Shown piece after piece: positions 29,004 to 38,096 of a DNA stretch of 64,000 bases (within the stretch, counting starts at the first letter, position 1; every line of letters begins with the position of its first letter). The notes beneath the pieces were generated by a model. That model had not been told where the DNA came from. It saw nothing but the letters and a program-made list of their open reading frames with translations, and searched no databases. The DNA comes from JACMLD01 sp963705285 (GTDB lineage Bacteria; Bacteroidota; Bacteroidia; Chitinophagales; Chitinophagaceae). The DNA lies in contig OY970066.1 in NCBI GenBank assembly GCA_963705285.1, positions 3,472,001 through 3,536,000 of the forward strand, given 5' to 3'. The translations under genes and the position numbers were made by a program.

Positions 29004-31001
29004 ATGAAGCTACCAGCAACATTATATAAATGGATTAGCAAACACTCAGTAGGTTTTGTTTTGGTTCTATTGTGCAGTTGCTGCAGTGTTATGGTACTCG
29101 GTCAATCACAGGTAAAAACAATACCCGGACTTAAAAAAATCAGTCCCGATTTGTTCGGTTTATTTTTCGAAGATATTAATTATGCAGCCGACGGCGGGTT
29201 GTATGCCGAGCTGGTACAGAACAGATCGTTTGAGTATAACCCGGCAGAGAAAAAGTCATGGCACCCGCTTTCTTACTGGGAGTACCTGCCCACCGGGTAC
29301 TCATATGGTAAGATAAGCATAGAGACAAAAACGCCGGTACATGAAAATAACCCGCATTATGTGGTGCTAGACGTTGAGTACATCAGGCCCGGTGGCGGGG
29401 TGGGCATACAAAATAACGGGTTTGATGGCATGGTGGTAAAAGCGGGTGAACAATATAACTTCTCCATGTTTGCGCAACCATTAAGCAATCAACCCTTGTC
29501 CGTTACCGTGAGCCTGCAACAAAAAAACGGGCAGGTGCTGGCGAAAGACAGTTTGATTACCGGTACAGCCGGCTGGAAAAAATATACACTCCAGCTGGTA
29601 ACGAATGCCTCTTCAGACAGCGCCGTGTTAGTTATTATGGCTACCACCCCGGGAAAAATAGCCATAGATGTAGTATCCCTTTTTCCTGCCAACACTTTTA
29701 AGAAACGTGCCAACGGATTAAGACCAGACCTTGCTCAATTACTGGCTGATATGAAACCAGCTTTTATCCGTTTTCCGGGTGGATGCCTCGCACATGGCGA
29801 TGGACTAAACAATATGTACCGCTGGAAGAATACTATAGGCCCGGTGGAGCAGCGCGTGGAACAAAAAAATATCTGGGGCTATCACCAAACCGCGGGCCTC
29901 GGCTATTACGAATTCTTCCAGTTTTGCGAAGATATTGGCGCAAAGCCGCTGCCGGTTTTGCCTGCAGCAGTAAGTTGCCAGAACTCTGGCGGCACCTGGC
30001 AAATTGGTAGCACCGGCCAGCAGGCATTGCCAATGGAAGAAATGGCAGCCTATATACAAGAGGTACTCGACCTGGTAGAATGGGCCAACGGGCCGGTTAC
30101 TTCAACATGGGGTGCAAAACGCGCAGCAGCCGGGCATCCCGCACCTTTTAACCTGCAATACATTGGTATTGGTAACGAGGATAAAATTACCCCTGCTTTC
30201 GAACAGCGGTTTACCATGATACATGAAGCGGTAAAAGCAAAATATCCTGCTATTATGATAGTGGGTACAGCCGGCCCTTTTCCAGACGGTGAAGATTTTT
30301 CAAAAGGCTGGGCATTGGCCAACCAGTTGCATGTGCCGGTGGTAGACGAACATTATTATAAAAACCCCGAGTGGTTTGTCACCAATCAATACCGCTATGA
30401 TGGTTATAACAGGAAGCAGGGGCAGGTATACCTGGGCGAATACGCCTCATGGGGCAATCAATTACAGAACGCCATTGCGGAGGCGTTGTATATGGTAGCG
30501 CTGGAACGCAATGGAGATATTGTAAGAATGGCCTCTTATGCACCATTGCTGGCAAAAAAAGACAACACCCAATGGAAGCCCGATATGATCTTTTTTACCA
30601 ACAACAGTTATTACCTGACGCCCAACTACCACGTTCAAAAAATGTTCAGCGCCCACCAGGGAGATTATTACGCAGACAAAGTAATAGCTATGAACAACAT
30701 TGATTCACTGGGTGCGGGCTCTTGCTTGTACAACACTAAAACCGGTGCCATCATACTGAAACTGGTAAATGCCGGAAAGGAAACCAGACCTGCCGGTATT
30801 AACCTCCGCAAATTTGGCAACATTGCAACGGATGCTGTAAGAACTACTATTAGCGGCGATGCGGCTGCAGCCAACTCTTTTGAAGCAGCAGGCAATATTG
30901 TGCCTGTAACAACACCCTTTACGGCGGCGCGGCAGTTCAGTTATAACATGCCACCCATGTCGCTAACAGTGATTGAAATAAAAACAAAACCCGGTGGTTG
31001 A
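29004..31001 (+). CDS. GH51 alpha-L-arabinofuranosidase
   Basis: A 665-residue secreted enzyme that releases arabinose side chains from arabinoxylan or arabinan. After a long signal peptide (ends near MVLGQ) comes SPDLFGLFFEDINYAADGG, then a carbohydrate-binding-like insertion (about 95-225), and the GH51 barrel: IRFPGGCLAHGDG, the acid/base Glu392 in GIGNEDK, and the nucleophile Glu479 in YLGEYASWG. The C-terminal beta-sandwich ends in MPPMSLTVIEIK. First gene of the rightward arm; its stop touches the earliest possible start of the following GH10 gene. Confidence 0.94.
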   Translation: MKLPATLYKWISKHSVGFVLVLLCSCCSVMVLGQSQVKTIPGLKKISPDLFGLFFEDINYAADGGLYAELVQNRSFEYNPAEKKSWHPLSYWEYLPTGYSYGKISIETKTPVHENNPHYVVLDVEYIRPGGGVGIQNNGFDGMVVKAGEQYNFSMFAQPLSNQPLSVTVSLQQKNGQVLAKDSLITGTAGWKKYTLQLVTNASSDSAVLVIMATTPGKIAIDVVSLFPANTFKKRANGLRPDLAQLLADMKPAFIRFPGGCLAHGDGLNNMYRWKNTIGPVEQRVEQKNIWGYHQTAGLGYYEFFQFCEDIGAKPLPVLPAAVSCQNSGGTWQIGSTGQQALPMEEMAAYIQEVLDLVEWANGPVTSTWGAKRAAAGHPAPFNLQYIGIGNEDKITPAFEQRFTMIHEAVKAKYPAIMIVGTAGPFPDGEDFSKGWALANQLHVPVVDEHYYKNPEWFVTNQYRYDGYNRKQGQVYLGEYASWGNQLQNAIAEALYMVALERNGDIVRMASYAPLLAKKDNTQWKPDMIFFTNNSYYLTPNYHVQKMFSAHQGDYYADKVIAMNNIDSLGAGSCLYNTKTGAIILKLVNAGKETRPAGINLRKFGNIATDAVRTTISGDAAAANSFEAAGNIVPVTTPFTAARQFSYNMPPMSLTVIEIKTKPGG

Positions 31002-31069
31002 TGTCTATTCACCGCGCAAATGCGCCATTTCCTGTAATAACAATATTTAGTAAAGCATTCAAACTTGCC

Positions 31070-32236
31070 ATGGCACTACAATTCAAACTAAAACATTGGC
31101 CGGTATATTTCCTGGCACTTATTCTTAGCCATGTTGCGGGTACCAGCACAGTTTCAGCGCAGGCCCTGAAAGATGCATACCAGCAGGCATTCCGTATTGG
31201 TACCGCGGTTAACCCTTCCATTACATCCGGTAATGACAAAGCGTCGCAGGAAATTGTGCTGACGCATTTTAATTCCATTACTGTTGAGAACGTAATGAAA
31301 GCTGCGCTCATCAATCCGCGCCCCGGTGTTTTTAATTTTGCACCCGCAGATGATTTTGTGGCGTTTGGTGAAAAACATAAACTATTCATTATAGGCCATA
31401 CACTGGTATGGCACAACCAGTGCCCCGACTGGTTCTTCACCAATGAAAGCGGTAAACCCAATACAAAAGAGGAGCAGCTTGAAAGACTGCGCAGCCATAT
31501 ACAAACCGTTGCCGGCAGGTATGCAGGCCGTGTGCATGCATGGGATGTGGTGAATGAAGTAATAGATAATGATGGTAGCTACCGGCCCACCAGTTGGGTA
31601 AATGCAGTTGGCAACGGAGATACACTGGTAAAATATGCTTTTAAGTTTGCTGCGCAGTATGCGCCGAATACAGAATTATATTACAATGATTTCAATGCAT
31701 GGCGTCCAGCCAAACGCGATGGGATTGTACGCCTGGTAAAAATGCTGCAGAAAGAAGGAATACGTATAGATGGCGTTGGTATGCAAGGCCACTGGGGCCT
31801 GAACTATCCCAAAACATCATACATTGAAGATGCCATTGATGCGTATGCGGGTTGTGGGGTTAAGGTAATGATAACGGAACTGGATATTGATGTGCTGCCG
31901 CTTACCAAAGAAGGACAGGTTATTGGGCAGGGTATGAGCGACAAGCAATTTCAACTGGAAGAGTTTAAAAATTTTCTCGATCCTTACCGCCAGGGTTTGC
32001 CTGACAGCATACAGTCAATGCTTACAAAAAGATATGAGGAGCTGTTTGGCATTTTTTACAAAAGAAGGGAAAAAATTTCACGTGTTACGGTGTGGGGTGT
32101 ACAGGATGGCATGAGCTGGAAAAATGATTACCCGATACCAGGCCGTACCAATTACGCGCTTTTGTGGAACCGCGATAAAAAACCTAAGCCGGCAGTAAAG
32201 GTCATATTGAATGTACCGGCTAAGGTAGGTAAATAA
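31070..32236 (+). CDS. GH10 endo-1,4-beta-xylanase (second copy)
   Basis: A secreted GH10 xylanase of 388 residues from the ATG at 31070, which puts a normal signal peptide (MALQFKLKHWPVYFLALIL, ending near TVSAQ) at the N-terminus. An ATG at 31001, overlapping the GH51 stop, would add 23 residues ahead of it and cannot be excluded. Catalytic residues in this numbering are Glu163 (AWDVVNEVI) and Glu270 (VMITELDID); HTLVWHNQCP, YYNDFNAW and GVGMQGHWG are conserved. It differs from the first GH10 copy by a longer barrel insert after the nucleophile (LTKEGQVIGQGMSDKQ). Confidence 0.94.
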   Translation: MALQFKLKHWPVYFLALILSHVAGTSTVSAQALKDAYQQAFRIGTAVNPSITSGNDKASQEIVLTHFNSITVENVMKAALINPRPGVFNFAPADDFVAFGEKHKLFIIGHTLVWHNQCPDWFFTNESGKPNTKEEQLERLRSHIQTVAGRYAGRVHAWDVVNEVIDNDGSYRPTSWVNAVGNGDTLVKYAFKFAAQYAPNTELYYNDFNAWRPAKRDGIVRLVKMLQKEGIRIDGVGMQGHWGLNYPKTSYIEDAIDAYAGCGVKVMITELDIDVLPLTKEGQVIGQGMSDKQFQLEEFKNFLDPYRQGLPDSIQSMLTKRYEELFGIFYKRREKISRVTVWGVQDGMSWKNDYPIPGRTNYALLWNRDKKPKPAVKVILNVPAKVGK

Positions 32237-32279
32237 CAGCTGTACATCTCCGTTAGAATCAACTTAAAAACCTGCATCA

Positions 32280-33857
32280 ATGATGGGCAAATTATTATGG
32301 TTGTTGATACTTATTGCCTGTGCCGTTACGCCGGTGGTTGCACAAACCAACTACGCACACAACCCGGTCATCTTCGCAGATGTGCCGGATATGTCTATGA
32401 TACGTGTTGGCGATACCTATTACATGAGCAGTACCACTATGCATATGAGTCCGGGCCTGCCCATCATGAAATCGAAAGACCTGGTAAACTGGCAAATGGT
32501 GGCTTATGCATATGATACGCTGGCCAGTATGGATGCACTTAACCTGGTAAACGGCCAAAGTACTTACGGCAGGGGATCATGGGCCAGCAGTATCCGTTTT
32601 CATAACAACATTTTTTACGTAACCACCTTTGCGCAAACCACTGGCAAGACGCATATCTATTACACCAGGAGTATTGAAAAAGGCCCATGGAAATCAATTT
32701 CATTCTCTCCCGCTTATCACGATCACTCTTTGTTTTTTGATGATAACGGAAAAGTATACCTGCTATATGGTAACGGTAAATTGTTTTTGGTAGAATTGAA
32801 AGAAGATCTGTCAGGCGTAAAACCGGGTGGTATACAACAGGTAGCCATTGAGAACGCCAGTCTGCCCAGTCAAACAAACGGCAATACTGCCGGGTTGGGT
32901 GCAGAAGGTTCACAATTGTTTAAGGTAAACGGAAAATATTATCTGTTCAACATTACCTGGCCGCGGGGCGATACGCGCACGGTGGTGGTGCACAGGGCAG
33001 ATAAAATAACTGGTCCGTGGGAAGGCAAAGTAATCTTTCATGATAAAGGCATTGCACAGGGCGGTTTAATTGATATGCCCAATGGTAAGTGGTATGCTTA
33101 CCTGTTTCAGGATTATGGTGCAGTGGGTCGTATACCATATCTGGTGCCGGTTACCTGGCAGGATGGCTGGCCGGTGCTGGGCGTTAATGGCAAGGCGCCA
33201 GACACATTGCATTTGCCGGCCAGCAAAGGGTTAATACCTGGTATTGTTGCCTCTGATGAATTTAACCGCGCCAAGGGCGAACCGACTTTACCCCTGGTAT
33301 GGCAATGGAACCATAACCCTGATAACCATTTATGGTCGCTTAACAAACGAAAAGGTTTTTTGCGCCTCACCACCGGCAGAGTAGATACCTCTTTTTTGCT
33401 TGCACGTAACACACTTACGCAACGCACTATCGGCCCGGTATGTACCGGTATTATTTCGCTGGATGTTGCGCGCATGAAAGAGGGTGATTTTGCAGGCCTG
33501 GCATTATTACAAAAAAATTATGGCCTGGTAGGGGTCAGAATAAACGAAAGCGGTAAATCAATTGTTATGGTAAACGCCGGCACCGGCAAGGCGGAAGAAG
33601 CCGGCAATATACCATTGCAACAGCAAACCGTTTTTTTTAAAGCTAGTTGTAATTTTACTGATAAGACAGATCAGGCTAATTTTTTTTACAGCCTTGATGG
33701 CACTACCTGGTTACCCATTGGCACCACGTTAAAGATGACCTACACGTTGCCACATTTTATGGGCTACCGGTTTGCACTTTTTAACTATGCTACCAAAAAT
33801 ATCGGCGGTGCTGCCGATTTTGATTTTTATCATATCACCAATACAATCGGCCAGTAA
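32280..33857 (+). CDS. Secreted GH43 xylosidase/arabinofuranosidase with C-terminal beta-sandwich
   Basis: A 525-residue secreted enzyme: signal peptide (ends near PVVAQ), GH43 five-bladed propeller (about 25-310) and a C-terminal jelly roll of the GH43 C2/DUF1349 type (about 325-520; ASDEFNRAKGEPTLPLVWQWN). Candidate catalytic residues are Asp in ADVPDMSMIRVGDTYYM, Asp in DHSLFFDDNGKVYLLYGNG and Glu in GAEGSQLFKVNGKYYLF. This architecture is that of GH43 subfamily 12-like enzymes acting on arabinoxylan. Last gene of the rightward arm; it converges on the LacI gene with a 38-bp gap. Confidence 0.92.
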   Translation: MMGKLLWLLILIACAVTPVVAQTNYAHNPVIFADVPDMSMIRVGDTYYMSSTTMHMSPGLPIMKSKDLVNWQMVAYAYDTLASMDALNLVNGQSTYGRGSWASSIRFHNNIFYVTTFAQTTGKTHIYYTRSIEKGPWKSISFSPAYHDHSLFFDDNGKVYLLYGNGKLFLVELKEDLSGVKPGGIQQVAIENASLPSQTNGNTAGLGAEGSQLFKVNGKYYLFNITWPRGDTRTVVVHRADKITGPWEGKVIFHDKGIAQGGLIDMPNGKWYAYLFQDYGAVGRIPYLVPVTWQDGWPVLGVNGKAPDTLHLPASKGLIPGIVASDEFNRAKGEPTLPLVWQWNHNPDNHLWSLNKRKGFLRLTTGRVDTSFLLARNTLTQRTIGPVCTGIISLDVARMKEGDFAGLALLQKNYGLVGVRINESGKSIVMVNAGTGKAEEAGNIPLQQQTVFFKASCNFTDKTDQANFFYSLDGTTWLPIGTTLKMTYTLPHFMGYRFALFNYATKNIGGAADFDFYHITNTIGQ

Positions 33858-33895
33858 TGGCTGGCGGATAAAAATAGCAGGGGTATGTGTAATGA

Positions 33896-34930
33896 TCATC
33901 GGGCACGTGAGCGCACAGACGAATCTCTTACAATAAGGTTGGAATGAACAACAATGGTATTGGTTTCTCCCAGGTTACTGATTCCTTTGAGGTGATTGAT
34001 CAAATGCCTGGCAGCAATTTCTCCCATATCTTCACCCGGGTAATTGATGGTGGTTAAGCTCGGCTCAATCAGTTCGCCAATGGCATCGTTATTAAATCCA
34101 ACAATAGCAATATCGCCCGGCACGGCAACGCCGTGTTCTTTTAATGTACGCATACAGAAAGCAGCCAAAAAATCATTGGTGATAAAAGCGCCGTCGGGCA
34201 GTGGCTTCATCTTAAGTATTTTCATAGCTGCATCAACGCCAGACTTTCTGCTTAGGTCTTCCAGTATCAGCATGCTGTCATCAAACGGAAGGCCATACTC
34301 CGCCAGGGCATTTTTATAACCTTCAAACCTTTGCGCATACACATTCCTGCTAAGCGTGGAAGTTACGTGTACAATTTTTTTACAACCCTGTTCTATCAGG
34401 TGTTTGGTGGCCAGGTAACCGCATTTTACATTGTCTATCACAACCACCGTTTTTTTTCCGTCCTGTTCCACCCGGTCAAAAAATAATACGGGTACCCCTT
34501 TGTTGAAGAAACGGTTAAAATGATCCAGGTTGCCGGTTTCAAAAGACAGTGAGGCAATCAGCCCGTCTACTCTTTTATTGAAAAGGTTTTCTGTATTCGC
34601 AATTTCTTTTTGAGCACTTTCAGATGAATGTGCAATAATGATGTCATAGCCTTCCTGTGCCGTGGTTTTTTCTATGCCGGCGAGTACAGAGGTAATGAAA
34701 TTGCTATTGAGTTCATGTACCAGTACCCCGATGGTCTTTGTTTTCTGACTTCTGAGGTTACTGGCAAAAGGGTTGGTGCGGTATCCAATTTTTTTCGCAA
34801 AGTCGGCAATCCGTTTCTTTGTTTTTTTACTTACGGCGGGGTGCTGTTGCAAGCCCCTGCTTACGGTGGCTGCTGAAAGGTTCAATTGTTTGGCAATATC
34901 ATAGATGGTTATTTCTTTCCCTTTTTTCAT
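33896..34930 (-). CDS. LacI-family transcriptional regulator
   Basis: A 344-residue regulator with an N-terminal helix-turn-helix (ITIYDIAKQLNLSAATVSRG), hinge (YRTNPFASNLRSQKTKTIGV) and a periplasmic-binding-protein-like ligand domain (ELNSNFITSVLAGIEKTTAQ; DGAFITNDFLAAF; TTINYPGEDMG). Such proteins bind a sugar or oligosaccharide and a palindromic operator with a central CG. It sits at the end of the xylan locus and probably controls it through the site at 28807-28818. The ATG at 34930 is used; an in-frame start seven codons upstream adds only non-conserved residues. Confidence 0.94.
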   Translation of the reverse strand: MKKGKEITIYDIAKQLNLSAATVSRGLQQHPAVSKKTKKRIADFAKKIGYRTNPFASNLRSQKTKTIGVLVHELNSNFITSVLAGIEKTTAQEGYDIIIAHSSESAQKEIANTENLFNKRVDGLIASLSFETGNLDHFNRFFNKGVPVLFFDRVEQDGKKTVVVIDNVKCGYLATKHLIEQGCKKIVHVTSTLSRNVYAQRFEGYKNALAEYGLPFDDSMLILEDLSRKSGVDAAMKILKMKPLPDGAFITNDFLAAFCMRTLKEHGVAVPGDIAIVGFNNDAIGELIEPSLTTINYPGEDMGEIAARHLINHLKGISNLGETNTIVVHSNLIVRDSSVRSRAR

Positions 34931-35032
34931 ACAGTAGTTTAGGCGTTGCAATTTAAAGTAAAACGAATTCTTTAATAATTTATATCAAGCGGGTTGTGTA
35001 AAAGTACAAGAAGCATTCAGGCTGCATGTCTG

Positions 35033-35761
35033 CTACTTTTTTATAAAGGTGGACATTTGCGTTGCTACCCATCCGGCATTTTCGGCGTAGGAACCAGAGA
35101 TTACCCGGGTATTTTTATCTGCCAGTTGTACGCCCTTATCTTTCTCTTCGGGTGTAACCGGAAAAACAACGGTAGCGCCTTTGCTTCGTAACGCTGTTTC
35201 CCAGTCTATCGGCAACCATTTGGCAGATGCATACCGTGGAAAGCAGGTAATGGTTTTATCTTTTACAAAAAAGCTTTTATCACTCAGTTGAATGTTTATC
35301 AGGGAAACTGCACCATGCCCGGCCGTGCCAACCACACCGCCGTTTTCATAGATAGCTGCTGCAATGCGGGCAATACTGTCGTTGTTCACTACATCATAAA
35401 ACTGCCCGCCTCCACCCGGGTAAAATATACCTCCGTAATCAGCTGATCTTACCTGGTGGGGGGCAATAGAATGAGTAGTCTTGTTGATGAACAACGCGCT
35501 TTGTTGAATCACGGCCAGCTCTGGCGCCAATGTGCCCTGGTAGTAAGTGGCGGCTTTTCCTCCTTTGGCAGTGAGAATATCCACTTCAATACCTGCTTTG
35601 GTAAAGGCTGCTATGGGGTAAGCAATTTCCATCAGGAAGGTGCCATTAGGTTGGTTTTGCAAAGTATCTATATTGGTGGATACAATCAGTACTTTTTTTG
35701 CCTGGGTATGGCAGTCACTAATAACACAAAAAAACAAGAGCAGCACGAGTAGAGGCTTCAT
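35033..35761 (-). CDS. DJ-1/PfpI-like protein without the catalytic cysteine
   Basis: A 242-residue secreted (signal peptide, possibly lipoprotein: VISDCHTQ) protein of the type 1 glutamine amidotransferase-like fold. The family order is visible: VLIVSTN, the Glu-bearing segment NGTFLMEIAYPIAAF, DILTAKGG, DYGGIFYPGGGGQFYDV and the nucleophile elbow. The elbow reads GTAGHGAVSL: the position normally held by Cys in CHGP/CHAP is Gly148, followed by His149. It is therefore unlikely to be a classical Hsp31-type glyoxalase or deglycase. It may be a binding protein or use another chemistry. It stands alone. Confidence 0.8.
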   Translation of the reverse strand: MKPLLVLLLFFCVISDCHTQAKKVLIVSTNIDTLQNQPNGTFLMEIAYPIAAFTKAGIEVDILTAKGGKAATYYQGTLAPELAVIQQSALFINKTTHSIAPHQVRSADYGGIFYPGGGGQFYDVVNNDSIARIAAAIYENGGVVGTAGHGAVSLINIQLSDKSFFVKDKTITCFPRYASAKWLPIDWETALRSKGATVVFPVTPEEKDKGVQLADKNTRVISGSYAENAGWVATQMSTFIKK

Positions 35762-35886
35762 GCAGCTAATGTAGTTAAAATCATTGATGGAAGAAGGCCC
35801 GCCCGTAAGGTATCAATGAATAACATTGTTGGCGACAGGCGCCTGCTTTTCAATGGATTTATAACACCTATTTTATTTTTTGTTGT

Positions 35887-35894
35887 TAGTTTTG
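35887..35894 (+). promoter_or_regulatory. Bacteroidota -7 box TAGTTTTG upstream of HPP gene
   Basis: TAGTTTTG matches the Bacteroidota -7 consensus TAnnTTTG and lies 52 bp upstream of the GTG start at 35947. No TTTG at the expected -33 spacing is clear, so support is partial. Confidence 0.4.
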
Positions 35895-35946
35895 CGTTCT
35901 TTACGCGGACACCTGCGGGTGTATCGTATCAACAAAGACAAAGAGC

Positions 35947-36543
35947 GTGAAGCAAAAAATAAAACGTGGGTTAAGGGTGTCAAGATACATCATGTATAAA
36001 GAAACCCTGGTGGATTATAAGGAACATTGGTGGTCATTCCTCGGCGCATTCACCGGCATTGGCCTGATTGCTTTTTTCCAAAGTTTTCTGCTAGGAAGGC
36101 AGGAGAATATTTTTTTAATCGGCTCATTTGGCGCCTCCAGCGTATTGGTGTATGGCGCCATTCAAAGCCCGCTGGCACAACCCCGCAACCTGGTGGGTGG
36201 GCACGTTATCTCGGCAATTATTGGCGTTACGGTTCATATGATGTTGCCGGATATTATTTGGCTTACGGCCCCGCTGGCGGTAGCGCTGTCCATTGTTGCC
36301 ATGCAAATTACAAAAACCCTGCATCCGCCCGGTGGGGCCACTGCCCTTATTGCAATTATAGGCTCACCAAAAATTACATCACTGGGGTACTGGTTTGTGC
36401 TATCGCCGGTATTTACAGGCGCCCTGATTCTTTTACTGGTAGCGCTTGTGTTCAATAATATGACTTCTTACCGTAAATACCCCACCAACAGAAGATTTAC
36501 CCATACCATGCGACGCATTTTTATCAACCGCAGAAAACCGTAA
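35947..36543 (+). CDS. HPP-family membrane protein
   Basis: A 198-residue inner-membrane protein of the HPP family, with four predicted helices and the defining KTLHPPGGATALIAI segment near residue 120. Plant and cyanobacterial relatives have been linked to nitrite transport, but bacterial members are not well characterised. The N-terminus YKETLVDYKEHWWSFLGAF is typical. The GTG at 35947 gives a basic lead-in (KQKIKRGLRVSRYIM) seen in relatives; an ATG at 35992 is an alternative start. Confidence 0.85.
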   Translation: MKQKIKRGLRVSRYIMYKETLVDYKEHWWSFLGAFTGIGLIAFFQSFLLGRQENIFLIGSFGASSVLVYGAIQSPLAQPRNLVGGHVISAIIGVTVHMMLPDIIWLTAPLAVALSIVAMQITKTLHPPGGATALIAIIGSPKITSLGYWFVLSPVFTGALILLLVALVFNNMTSYRKYPTNRRFTHTMRRIFINRRKP

Positions 36544-36562
36544 TCATGCAGAACTGCGGCCT

Positions 36563-36802
36563 TTATTTCTTACCAAAAATCAGGGCATAAATAACATAGA
36601 GCCATCCAAGAATGCCATGAATGATGGCCCACAGAACTGATTTATTCCGGGTCCATGAAATAACTACAGCTATGATTGTACCGAGGCCAACACCCGGCGC
36701 TATGTATACAGGTTGCGCATAACCGGTACCGTAATAATTTCTGTCAACGCACGATGCCAATATTGTAAAACACGCGAATAAAACGATATGACTTTTCTTC
36801 AT
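36563..36802 (-). CDS. Small membrane lipoprotein, unknown function
   Basis: A 79-residue protein with a lipobox (LFACFTILASC, Cys18), a linker rich in Tyr/Gly/Pro, and one or two hydrophobic segments at the C-terminus (GLGTIIAVVISWTRN; ILGWLYVIYALIFG). The end resembles short YqaE/phage-shock-like membrane proteins in which a Trp-containing helix pair is conserved (SVLWAIIHGILGWLYVIY). I cannot name it. It converges with the HPP gene with 19 bp between the stops. Confidence 0.65.
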   Translation of the reverse strand: MKKSHIVLFACFTILASCVDRNYYGTGYAQPVYIAPGVGLGTIIAVVISWTRNKSVLWAIIHGILGWLYVIYALIFGKK

Positions 36803-36942
36803 GTTATCCTTTTTGATCTAATGCATAGTTACTATTTTTTCAGGATGCCGCCGTGCGCTTTTTTTTAGTCTGTACAGCCGTGTTATTCCCGTTGCTTTGC
36901 TGCACTTCAGGTGCATTTAAATAATTATTGTTACATTGCTGT

Positions 36943-37302
36943 ATGACCAGAATCAAAAAAAGGCGTTCGGGCAAAAAGCGCACGGCAGACAGAAAGAAAG
37001 CTTCTGCCGGCCGCAGGGGTGGCCGTGCTGCAAAAAAAGAAACCACGCTGAAAGAAAAAAAGGAAGCCACGGGTGAAAAGGCTGGGTCGGCCAGTCAAAG
37101 CAAAGAACCGGTAAAGGGTAAAACAAGATCCGCAGGAGCAAGAAGGGTAGCGGTGGGCAGAAGTGTTGCCCATACAGATAAAAAACCAGTAAGCGCGTCC
37201 AAAAAGGCATCGCCTGCAAAATCAGCGACTCCGGCAAAGCCAGGTAAAGGTTTTGCACCCTGGAACAAGAATAAGTTTAAAAAGAAAAGCAAGGAAGAAT
37301 AA
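36943..37302 (+). CDS. Very basic Lys/Ala/Ser-rich histone H1-like protein
   Basis: A 119-residue low-complexity protein dominated by Lys, Arg, Ala, Ser and Gly, starting TRIKKRRSGKKRTADRKKA and ending PWNKNKFKKKSKEE, with many AKKE/AGSK-like and SPAKSATPAKPGK-type repeats. This composition is that of bacterial histone H1-like DNA- or RNA-binding proteins, which are disordered in solution. No fold or motif beyond that can be seen. Opposite-strand frames of similar length exist, but the coherent charge pattern and a plausible end favour this strand. The ATG at 36943 is chosen over an upstream TTG that adds a cysteine pair. Confidence 0.6.
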   Translation: MTRIKKRRSGKKRTADRKKASAGRRGGRAAKKETTLKEKKEATGEKAGSASQSKEPVKGKTRSAGARRVAVGRSVAHTDKKPVSASKKASPAKSATPAKPGKGFAPWNKNKFKKKSKEE

Positions 37303-37316
37303 TCCCCGATAGTTTA

Positions 37317-37811
37317 TTACAACTCTTTTATCATCCACACATCGCATCCAAAATGACCTGTATTGCCCATTGGCCCTTGCAGGTAAGTAAATCCAAATTG
37401 TTCATATACACTTACGGCTTTGCGTAGTTCGGGCATCGTTTCCAGGTATACTTTTTTGTAGCCCAGTTCTGTTGCCTGTTGCAGGCAGCGGTTAATCAAC
37501 AACCTGCCCAAACCCTTGCCCCTGGCCTGCGGGTGCAGGTACATTTTCACCAGCTCGCAAACGCCTGCGGGTAACCCGGCCGATGGAAATATGCCGGCAC
37601 CACCCAACAATGTTCCTTCCTCCTCTGCCACCAGGTAAAAGCTACCGGTTTGCTGAAAAAGTTCATACAAGGCGTCTGTAGTGGGATCGAAAAATACCGT
37701 GCCTGGTTTATTTGCGCCAAATTCTGCCAGCGAATTTCTGATGATCACTGCCAGCGCAGTATTGTCTGAACGCTGAATAGGCCTGATTTGAGTAGCTGGA
37801 TGCTTATCCAT
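37317..37811 (-). CDS. GNAT-family N-acetyltransferase
   Basis: A 164-residue acetyltransferase that would transfer an acetyl group from acetyl-CoA to an unknown amine. The acetyl-CoA loop is HPQARGKGLGRLLINRCL (residues about 93-110), preceded by the beta-4 strand CELVKMYL and followed by KKVYLETMPELRKAVSVYEQFGF. It converges on the basic-protein gene with 14 bp between the stops. Confidence 0.93.
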   Translation of the reverse strand: MDKHPATQIRPIQRSDNTALAVIIRNSLAEFGANKPGTVFFDPTTDALYELFQQTGSFYLVAEEEGTLLGGAGIFPSAGLPAGVCELVKMYLHPQARGKGLGRLLINRCLQQATELGYKKVYLETMPELRKAVSVYEQFGFTYLQGPMGNTGHFGCDVWMIKEL

Positions 37812-38096
37812 GCAGCAAAAATAAGGGAGCGGTTTTTAATGGGGGCTTAGCTTATCAAGGCAACAATAGCGTAAAATATAGTGTAAGAAATAGCAAGGAT
37901 GAAGAAAAATAGTTTGGTGGAGTTTTTCATATGGCGCCGTGTAGGTGTTTATGTTTATGGGATATTGAGATAAAAACGAAAAAGATATTCAATTATTTTA
38001 TGCCCCTTAAACAATTAAAGTGCCAAACAGGAATGACTGGCAATAATTGTCCATTTATTGCTTGCAGGCAGGTTTAACCCTGCATTTGCGGCAGGG

